Translations under genes and position numbers: made by a program
Shown here: piece after piece, positions 5,874 to 10,475 of the stretch
Layout of the letters: the number at the start of each line of letters is the position of its first letter
Numbering within the stretch: the stretch's first letter is position 1
The notes under the pieces: model-generated
What the model was told of the DNA's origin: nothing
Database searches by the model: none
What the model saw: the letters and a program-made list of their open reading frames with translations, nothing else
Source of the DNA: Bacillota bacterium
GTDB lineage: Bacteria > Bacillota > Clostridia > Oscillospirales > Oscillospiraceae
Assembly: GCA_023393155.1 (NCBI GenBank)
Contig: JAEWML010000181.1
Coordinates: forward strand, 1 to 10,475
Direction: 5' to 3'
Length of the DNA: 10,475 nt

Positions 5874-6352
5874 CTGCGGCGATAGTTTTCCGCCGCCGTC
5901 AGATAGCTCCGCGCCTCTTCCCCGTTGGCCTCAATCTCCTCCGGCGTCAGGGGCCGAACCACCTTGGCGGGACTGCCCAAAATCAACGACCCGTCCGGCG
6001 CGTCCATTTTCCCGGACACCAGCGCCCCCGCGCCCACAAGGCAGTTGTTTCCAATCCGCGCCCCGTTTAAAAGCACGGAGCCCATGCCAACAAGAGTGTT
6101 GTCTCCCACGGTGCAGCCGTGGAGAATGGCCCCGTGGCCCACGGTGCAGCCGCTGCCCACCGTCGTCTCGTCGTGGAGTGCGCAGTGGTCCTGAATGTTG
6201 GTGTTTTCCCCAATTCGGATGGGGCCCCAGTCCCCCCGGAGCACGGCGTAATACCAGATGTTGGCGCCCTTGCCAAGGGTTACGTCCCCGGCTACCACAG
6301 CACCCTCGGCAATCAAAACGTCCTGATCCGTCTCTCTTTTTTGATAAGGCAT
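5870..6352 (-). CDS. Gamma-class carbonic anhydrase-like left-handed beta-helix protein
   Basis: A 160-residue protein built of hexapeptide repeats (for example VTLGKGANIWYYAVLRGD, 24-41) that form a left-handed beta helix, followed by a C-terminal helix. By comparison with Methanosarcina Cam and the YrdA/CaiE group, the metal ligands are His60 (CALH), His73 and His78 (GHGAILHG); Arg39 and Asp41 (LRGD) and Gln54-Asp55 (NIQD) are also conserved. The residues fit a metal-binding gamma carbonic anhydrase, but many short relatives have weak or no measured CO2 hydration, so activity is uncertain. It should be cytoplasmic and trimeric. AGAGG (6361-6365) lies eight bases before the ATG. Only 31 bases separate it from the upstream aminopeptidase, so the two are probably co-transcribed, ending at the terminator at 5798-5830. 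Confidence 0.93.
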   Translation of the reverse strand: MPYQKRETDQDVLIAEGAVVAGDVTLGKGANIWYYAVLRGDWGPIRIGENTNIQDHCALHDETTVGSGCTVGHGAILHGCTVGDNTLVGMGSVLLNGARIGNNCLVGAGALVSGKMDAPDGSLILGSPAKVVRPLTPEEIEANGEEARSYLTAAENYRRS

Positions 6353-6369
6353 ATGGATGTCCTCTCTGT

Positions 6370-6395
6370 TTTATATGGCAAATTTATATGGCGAA
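6370..6395. repeat. Two-copy 13-base tandem repeat across the aminopeptidase stop codon
   Basis: TTTATATGGCAAA (6370-6382) is followed directly by TTTATATGGCGAA (6383-6395), matching at 12 of 13 bases. The second copy holds the last codons and stop of the aminopeptidase gene; the first is non-coding. It looks like a small slippage duplication and makes up most of the intergenic spacer. Confidence 0.85.
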
Positions 6396-7616
6396 ATTTC
6401 CGTTTACGAATACGGGGATCTCTTCCCCGGCGTGGGTGGTGCCCACGATGGACAAATCCTGCGTCCCCACCATAAAGTCCACGTGGGTAATGGAGTCGTT
6501 CAGGCCCCGGCGGGTCAACTCCTCCCGGCTCATTTCGTGCCCGCCCTTCAGGCAGGGATACGCCTCGCCGAAGGCAATGTGGCAGGCGGCGTTTTCGTCA
6601 AACAGGGTGTTGTAGTACAGAATTTTCTGATTGGAAATAGGGCTGTCGTAAGGGACCAGCGCCACCTCTCCGAAATAGGACGCGCCCTCGTCCACCGTAA
6701 TGGCGGCCCGCAGGTTTTCCTCGCCCTGCCGGGCATGGGCCTCCACGATTTTTCCGTCCTTCACCACAAAATGGAAGCCGTCGATAATATTTCCGTCGTT
6801 TACCAGAGGAATAGAGGCGTACACCACCCCGTTTACCCCGGTTTTCAGGGGAGAGGTGAACAGCTCTTCCGTGGGAATGTTGGCGATAAAAGTCTGACCC
6901 TTCAGGGTCACGTCGTCCCCCGCCTCCCAGACATGGCCCTCGGGAAGCTCTACCGTCAAATCGGTGCCAAGGGAATTTTTGTAGTGGAGGGACTTGAAGT
7001 TCAGTGCATTCAGCGTTTTTCTGCGCCGGGCCAGCGTGTCAAGATGCTCCCGCCATTTCTCAACGGCACTTCCGTCTCCGCTGATGCGCACGGCGGCAAA
7101 AATAGCATCCCACAGCCGCTCCATGGCCTCGGCCTCCGTCGCCTTGGGGAAAACCCGCTTGGCCCAGGAGGGAATGGGAATGGACGCGATGCACCAGGGG
7201 AAGCCGCCGGACATTTGCAGGCGGTTAAACATCCGAAGTGCCTGCCCCCCGGCCCGCTGGGCCCGGACCACCCGGCCTGAATCCACGCCCTTGAGGTTTT
7301 CCGGGTCGCCGGCGGAGATGGCAAGATAGGCTGCTCCCTCCATGGCATAGTCGTTAAAAAAGTGCCGCCGCCACAGGGGAACGGAGTCAAACACGTCCTC
7401 CTCGGCCCGCAGATACTTCATCCGGCCCAGCGCGTCGTCGTTCCAGTTTATAACCACCTCGCGGCAGCCCGCATCATAGGCCTTTTCCGCGCACATCCGG
7501 GCAAACCACGCGCACTCCACCGGGGTGGAGAGGACCAGCGTCTGCCCCTTCTGCACGTTCAGGCCCACCTGAATCAACAGCGCGGCGTATTCCATCAATT
7601 TTTCCTCGTGCTTCAA
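6384..7616 (-). CDS. M29-family metallo-aminopeptidase (AmpS/AmpT-like)
   Basis: A 410-residue cytoplasmic aminopeptidase that removes N-terminal residues from peptides using a two-metal site. All expected metal and catalytic residues of the M29 family (numbered in Thermus AmpT as E250, E316, H345, Y352, H376, D378) are present at nearly the same positions: Glu250 (IPTEELFTSP), Glu317 (YFGEVALV), His346 and Tyr353 (ACHIAFGEAYP), His378 and Asp380 (THVDFMVGT). Length is typical. The start is TTG 7616, giving MKHEEKLMEYAALLIQVGLN, which fits the usual family N-terminus; an AAAGGA lies ten bases upstream (7627-7632), and no in-frame ATG precedes Met8. It lies 80 bases after the YihY-like gene on the same strand, without an evident terminator or strong promoter between, and 31 bases before the carbonic anhydrase-like gene. 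It is probably peptide-turnover housekeeping. Confidence 0.94.
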   Translation of the reverse strand: MKHEEKLMEYAALLIQVGLNVQKGQTLVLSTPVECAWFARMCAEKAYDAGCREVVINWNDDALGRMKYLRAEEDVFDSVPLWRRHFFNDYAMEGAAYLAISAGDPENLKGVDSGRVVRAQRAGGQALRMFNRLQMSGGFPWCIASIPIPSWAKRVFPKATEAEAMERLWDAIFAAVRISGDGSAVEKWREHLDTLARRRKTLNALNFKSLHYKNSLGTDLTVELPEGHVWEAGDDVTLKGQTFIANIPTEELFTSPLKTGVNGVVYASIPLVNDGNIIDGFHFVVKDGKIVEAHARQGEENLRAAITVDEGASYFGEVALVPYDSPISNQKILYYNTLFDENAACHIAFGEAYPCLKGGHEMSREELTRRGLNDSITHVDFMVGTQDLSIVGTTHAGEEIPVFVNGNFAI

Positions 7617-7626
7617 TCTGCATCCA

Positions 7627-7632
7627 TCCTTT
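7627..7632 (-). promoter_or_regulatory. Ribosome binding site for the TTG start of the aminopeptidase
   Basis: AAAGGA on the minus strand, ten bases before TTG 7616. The nearby ATG at 7623-7621 is in another frame. The only in-frame ATG in the region is codon 8, which would cut into the conserved N-terminal helix. Confidence 0.55.
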
Positions 7633-7696
7633 CGTCAGGCCCGGCGCACCGGGGCTTGCGGGGCTCGCCCGCTCCGTTTTGTGTTTGTTGACTGCT

Positions 7697-8581
7697 TTAT
7701 GGTTCCTCCTGCTCAAAGGAAAAGCTGTCTTTTCCCTCCCTGCGCAGGGAGATAAGGGTTCCGTTCAGCTCCGCGCCCATAATCAGCGCGGTGGCGCTTA
7801 GATACATCCACACCAAAAGGGCCATGGCCGTTCCGATGGAGCCGTACAGCAGGGAATAGTTGGCCATGCGCTCCATGTAGACCGCATAAATCCCCGACAG
7901 CACCAGCCACCCAAAAAGAGACGATACCACGCCGGGAAGCAGATTTCGCCAGGGCTGGCGGGTGTCCTGCGTGATGGCATAGAGCGCCAGAAGGGCAAAG
8001 CACGCCACCACCGCCACCAGAGGAAACCGCAGCGTAGCCCACAGCTTTGCCGCAAAAGGCGGCAGGTGAAAATTTTCCACCGCGTAGGAAAGCACGGTGT
8101 TGTTCACGCTCATCAGAACCAGCGTCAGCGCCAGCGCAAGCAGCAAAAGGATGGTATACACCAGCGTGCGCACAAAATGCGCCGCCGCGTGGCGGGGCGG
8201 GCCTAAGTGGTATGCCGTGCGCACGGAGCGCATCAGGGTGTTGGCCGCCCGCATGGGAAAGTAAATGGAGAATACCAGCCCAAACAGCAGCAGCCGCACA
8301 TTGGCGTTGGCCTGCACGTGGACAAGGTACACGCCGATGAAATTCACCGCCACCTTGGGCAAAAATTCCCCAAGGTCCTTCAAAATGGCCCCCACGTCCA
8401 GATGCAGCAAGCCCAGCAGAGAGCTGGCGAAAATCAGCATGGGGAAAATTGCAAACAGCAGGTAAAACGCCAGCGCCGCGCCCTGAATGGACACGTTGTG
8501 CCGCAAATAGCGCCGCACCAGCAGATACAGGCCGCGCCAGAGCTTGTTTTTCGGCAGCGTCGGCAGATATGGTTTGCTCAC
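7697..8581 (-). CDS. YihY/BrkB-family (UPF0761) integral membrane protein
   Basis: A 294-residue polytopic membrane protein. The family signatures are clear: ALAFYLLFAIFPMLIF (36-51) in the first helix and YSLLYGSIGTAMALLVWMYL (242-261) leading to ALIMGAELN (265-273). Further hydrophobic stretches lie at about 82-108, 138-160, 185-206 and 215-236, giving the usual six helices. A basic N-terminus is cytoplasmic, and the tail ends in a short acidic stretch. The family was once called ribonuclease BN by error; its true function is unsettled, with transport or envelope roles proposed. The start is GTG 8581, with AGGAGG (8588-8593) six bases upstream. Its upstream region is rich in inverted repeats, which suggests regulation. 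It is likely the first gene of a unit running into the aminopeptidase and carbonic anhydrase genes. Confidence 0.92.
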   Translation of the reverse strand: MSKPYLPTLPKNKLWRGLYLLVRRYLRHNVSIQGAALAFYLLFAIFPMLIFASSLLGLLHLDVGAILKDLGEFLPKVAVNFIGVYLVHVQANANVRLLLFGLVFSIYFPMRAANTLMRSVRTAYHLGPPRHAAAHFVRTLVYTILLLLALALTLVLMSVNNTVLSYAVENFHLPPFAAKLWATLRFPLVAVVACFALLALYAITQDTRQPWRNLLPGVVSSLFGWLVLSGIYAVYMERMANYSLLYGSIGTAMALLVWMYLSATALIMGAELNGTLISLRREGKDSFSFEQEEP

Positions 8582-8587
8582 AGCGCC

Positions 8588-8593
8588 CCTCCT
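8588..8593 (-). promoter_or_regulatory. Ribosome binding site that fixes the GTG start of the YihY-like gene
   Basis: A full AGGAGG six bases before GTG 8581; no in-frame ATG offers a better start, and the frame from GTG gives the usual short charged N-terminus before the first helix. Confidence 0.8.
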
Positions 8594-8596
8594 TCA

Positions 8597-8613
8597 CATG
8601 GTCCGATACCATG
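8597..8613. repeat. Inverted repeat just upstream of the YihY-like ribosome binding site
   Basis: CATGGT and ACCATG are perfect 6-base arms around CCGAT. It ends three bases before the AAGGAGGGG site, so it could act as an operator or a small RNA hairpin beside the ribosome binding site. Confidence 0.45.
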
Positions 8614-8619
8614 ACAGTA

Positions 8620-8636
8620 TTTACCGGCTCGGTAAA
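8620..8636. repeat. Inverted repeat resembling a TetR-type operator
   Basis: TTTACCG and CGGTAAA are perfect 7-base arms around three bases. The size and the ACCG/CGGT half-sites resemble operators of TetR-family repressors. No TetR gene is in the window, so the regulator would be elsewhere. Confidence 0.4.
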
Positions 8637-8641
8637 AATAT

Positions 8642-8701
8642 GACGGCGGCGGCGCAATGCGGGCCGTTCCGGTAATTTTACCATGATTTTCCGCCGCCGT
8701 C
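8642..8701. repeat. Large nested inverted repeat upstream of the YihY-like gene
   Basis: GACGGCGGCGG (8642-8652) is perfectly complementary to CCGCCGCCGTC (8691-8701), an 11-base stem enclosing 38 bases. Inside it is a second perfect inverted repeat, GGTAA/TTACC around two bases (8671-8682). If transcribed, it would form a stable branched structure in the leader of the YihY-like mRNA. Confidence 0.5.
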
Positions 8702-8735
8702 CACCGGCATTTTTATTTTTCGGCCTCGCCATCCT

Positions 8736-8760
8736 GCACGAAAAACGGCGGTTTTTGTGC
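8736..8760. repeat. Inverted repeat between asnS terminator and the YihY-like gene
   Basis: GCAC plus AAAAAC pairs with GTTTTT plus GTGC, ten base pairs with one bulged G (8740) and a GGCG loop. It is neither followed by a T-run on the minus strand nor next to a gene on the plus strand, so it is not called as a terminator. Confidence 0.45.
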
Positions 8761-8799
8761 TTTATTAGGCCCGCTAAGAATGGAATCGCCCTGTCGGTG

Positions 8800-8836
8800 A
8801 AAAAGCAGCACGGCGGAGGGCTTTGCCCTCCGCCGT
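8800..8836 (-). terminator. Intrinsic terminator of asnS
   Basis: ACGGCGGAGGGC and GCCCTCCGCCGT form a perfect 12-base stem around AAA (8810-8836), extendable by two pairs at its base. On the minus strand it is followed five bases later by TTTTT (8804-8800). It lies 28 bases after the asnS stop. Confidence 0.9.
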
Positions 8837-8864
8837 ACATAGTACGTCCCACGCGTTTTGATTT

Positions 8865-10259
8865 TTAGAAGTCTGCGCTGCCCACGGTGCGGGGATGGGG
8901 CAGCACGTCCCGGATGTTGCTCACGCCGGTGAGGTACATCACCATCCGCTCAAAGCCCAGACCGAAGCCCGCGTGCTTGCAGGAGCCGTACCGCCGCAAA
9001 TCGCAATACCACCAGTAGTCCTGCGGGTCCATGCCCGTTTCCCGAATGCGGGCCTCCAATTTGTCCAGCCGCTCCTCGCGCTGGCTGCCGCCAATGATTT
9101 CCCCGATGCCGGGCACCAGGCAGTCCGCGGCGGCAACGGTTTTTCCGTCGTCGTTCATGCGCATATAAAACGCCTTGATTTCCTTGGGATAATCCGTGAC
9201 GAACACGGGCTTTTTAAACACCTGCTCCGTCAGATACCGCTCGTGCTCCGTCTGGAGGTCGGTGCCCCACTCCACCTTGTAGGCGAACTGGTCGTTGTGC
9301 TCCTTCAAAATCTCCACCGCCTCGGTATAGGTCACGCGGCCAAAGTCTGCGGCGGCCACGTGCTCTAAGCGCTCCTTGAGGCCCTTGTCCACGAAGCTGT
9401 TGAAAAAGTCCATCTCGTCGGGGCAGCGCTCCATGGTGCGGTGGATAACGAATTTAATCATGGCCTCCGCCACGTCCATGTCGCCCTTGAGGTCGGTGAA
9501 GGCCATCTCCGGCTCAATCATCCAAAACTCGGCGGCGTGGCGCTGGGTGTTGGAATTCTCGGCCCGGAAGGTGGGACCGAAGGTATACACGTCGCCAAAG
9601 GCCATGGCGAAGTTTTCGGCGTTTAGCTGGCCGGACACCGTGAGGTTTGCGGGCTTTCCAAAAAAGTCCTGAGAATAGTCAATCTGCCCGTCCTCGGTGC
9701 GGGGAGGATTCTCCGGGTCCAGCGTAGTCACCCGAAACATTTCGCCCGCGCCCTCGCAGTCGCTGGCGGTGATAATGGGGGTATGGACATAGACGAAGCC
9801 CCGGCTCTGGAAAAATTCGTGGATGGCAAAGGCCGCCGCACTGCGCACCCGGAAGGCGGCGGAAAACAGGTTCGTCCGGGGCCGCAGGTGCTGGATGGTG
9901 CGGAGAAATTCCGGGCTGTGGCGCTTTTTCTGAAGAGGGTACTCCGGGGTGGAGGTGCCCTCCACCTCAATTTTGGATGCCTTCAGCTCCAAAGGCTGCT
10001 TGGCCTCCGGCGTAAGGGCCACCGTGCCGGTGATGATCAGCGCGGCACCCACGTTCTGGGACGCAATCTCCGCGTAGTTGGCAAGGGACGCCGCGTCCAG
10101 CACCACCTGCAAATTTTTAAAGCAGGAGCCGTCGTTCAGCTCTACAAAGCCGAAGTTCTTCATGTCCCGCACGGTGCGGACCCAGCCGCCCACGGTGATC
10201 TCCTTGCCGGAATAAACCTCGCTGTCGGCGAAAATTGCCGCGATTTTTGTCATACTCAT
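8865..10259 (-). CDS. asnS: Asparaginyl-tRNA synthetase
   Basis: Class IIb aminoacyl-tRNA synthetase that charges tRNA-Asn with asparagine in the cytoplasm. It has 464 residues, the normal length. The N-terminal OB-fold anticodon-binding domain (about 1-105) carries [20 protein letters not shown] (23-42). In the catalytic domain, motif 1 lies near [13 protein letters not shown] (149-161), motif 2 is [19 protein letters not shown] (227-245) with Arg232 and Glu234, and motif 3 is [15 protein letters not shown] (431-445) with Arg438. The ending [11 protein letters not shown] is typical of AsnRS. Start: ATG 10259, with GGGTGA five bases upstream; ATG 10253 is an alternative two codons in. An upstream extension to 10316 has no family match and covers the promoter's transcribed leader. 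It has its own promoter and terminator, so it is a one-gene unit. Confidence 0.98.
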   Translation of the reverse strand: MSMTKIAAIFADSEVYSGKEITVGGWVRTVRDMKNFGFVELNDGSCFKNLQVVLDAASLANYAEIASQNVGAALIITGTVALTPEAKQPLELKASKIEVEGTSTPEYPLQKKRHSPEFLRTIQHLRPRTNLFSAAFRVRSAAAFAIHEFFQSRGFVYVHTPIITASDCEGAGEMFRVTTLDPENPPRTEDGQIDYSQDFFGKPANLTVSGQLNAENFAMAFGDVYTFGPTFRAENSNTQRHAAEFWMIEPEMAFTDLKGDMDVAEAMIKFVIHRTMERCPDEMDFFNSFVDKGLKERLEHVAAADFGRVTYTEAVEILKEHNDQFAYKVEWGTDLQTEHERYLTEQVFKKPVFVTDYPKEIKAFYMRMNDDGKTVAAADCLVPGIGEIIGGSQREERLDKLEARIRETGMDPQDYWWYCDLRRYGSCKHAGFGLGFERMVMYLTGVSNIRDVLPHPRTVGSADF

Positions 10260-10316
10260 TTTGTTCACCCGTTTTGTCGTTTTTGCCGGAACGGCATCAT
10301 TTAAATATAGAATCAT

Positions 10317-10345
10317 ATTATACGCGCTTTTTCAGCGGTTTACAA
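10317..10345 (-). promoter_or_regulatory. Promoter of asnS
   Basis: TTGTAA (10345-10340), a 17-base spacer and a perfect TATAAT (10322-10317). Transcription would start near 10310, leaving a leader of about 50 bases. That is too short for a T-box leader, and none is visible. Confidence 0.85.
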
Positions 10346-10356
10346 GCCAATTTCCC

Positions 10357-10475
10357 TCAAATCACCTGAAACAGGTAAAATTTGAGATAGTCCGTCTCCT
10401 CCACGCCCCAGAGAATGGGATGGTCCGGCCCCTGCTGGCGCGCCTCCACCTGCCGAAGCTGCACCCCCGCGTCCC
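10357..10475 (-). CDS. C-terminal tail of a probable RlmI-type class I rRNA methyltransferase (partial)
   Basis: Only the last 38 codons and the TGA are inside the window; the gene enters from the right edge. The frame reads LRQVEARQQGPDHPIL then WGVEETDYLKFYLFQVI and stop. The DHPIL and ETxYLKFY elements match, from memory, the end of RlmI-like 23S rRNA m5C methyltransferases (PUA domain plus Rossmann fold), so this is a family-level guess from a short fragment. No SAM-binding motif can be seen here. A short inverted repeat (CAAAT...ATTTG with inner ACCTG/CAGGT, 10358-10384) spans the stop but lacks a T-run. The asnS promoter begins 12 bases after the stop. Confidence 0.65.
   Translation of the reverse strand, partial: DAGVQLRQVEARQQGPDHPILWGVEETDYLKFYLFQVI

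Noticed and set aside
6357..7280. 307-codon plus-strand open frame over the aminopeptidase
   Set aside because: It is the antisense of a complete M29 enzyme with all metal ligands; no recognisable domain of its own.
8831..8846. CGTAC...GTACG repeat next to the asnS terminator as an antiterminator
   Set aside because: Five-base arms are too weak to compete with the 12-base terminator stem.
7713..8852. 379-codon minus-strand frame overlapping the YihY-like gene
   Set aside because: Same strand but another frame. It has Ala/Gly/Arg-biased content and starts inside the asnS terminator region, while the overlapping frame has YihY family motifs and an AGGAGG-preceded GTG.
1..10475. CRISPR array, tRNA or rRNA genes, insertion sequence or prophage
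   Set aside because: I saw no regularly spaced repeats, tRNA-like or rRNA-like sequence, transposase or integrase motifs, or terminal inverted repeats.

Overview
The window looks like a chromosomal segment from a GC-rich, low-synteny Clostridia genome, most likely a gut Oscillospiraceae-type bacterium such as a Flavonifractor or Lawsonibacter relative. That assignment is an inference. It rests on strong AGGAGG-type ribosome binding sites, several GTG/TTG starts, sigma-A promoters with TATAAT-like -10 boxes, a CarD-family regulator and an AI-2E-family membrane protein in a GC-rich background. I see no phage genes, insertion sequences, CRISPR array, tRNA or rRNA. Nearly all of the window is coding, and every gap of about 150 bases or more carries recognisable signals.

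Left part (1-2803): a divergent locus. A hormone-sensitive-lipase-type alpha/beta hydrolase, cut by the window edge, reads leftwards. From a second promoter about 100 bases away, a condensation-domain-like (alcohol acetyltransferase-like) acyltransferase and a zinc-ribbon six-helix membrane protein read rightwards and are almost fused. This acyl-transfer, acyl-hydrolysis and membrane trio is the best candidate here for an undescribed small system. A hairpin with a T-run on its minus-strand side separates it from the next block.

Middle part (2995-6352), all leftward: a CarD-family RNA polymerase-binding protein with a long, strongly structured leader and its own promoter; a GNAT acetyltransferase; an AI-2E-family membrane protein whose promoter fires directly into a perfect terminator hairpin abutting its ribosome binding site; and a gamma-class carbonic anhydrase-like protein.

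Right part (6384-10475), also leftward: an M29 metallo-aminopeptidase with a TTG start, just upstream of the carbonic anhydrase and probably co-transcribed with it; a YihY/BrkB-family membrane protein with a GTG start, behind a 283-base gap holding a terminator and several nested inverted repeats; asparaginyl-tRNA synthetase with a clear promoter and terminator; and the C-terminal tail of a probable RlmI-type rRNA methyltransferase.

Transcription of the leftward block probably falls into these units: rlmI-like, asnS (promoter to terminator), yihY-like to aminopeptidase to carbonic anhydrase (ending at the 5798-5830 terminator), AI-2E with GNAT, and carD-like. Most genes are housekeeping. The unusual content lies in the divergent acyltransferase locus and in three structured 5' leaders or intergenic regions.
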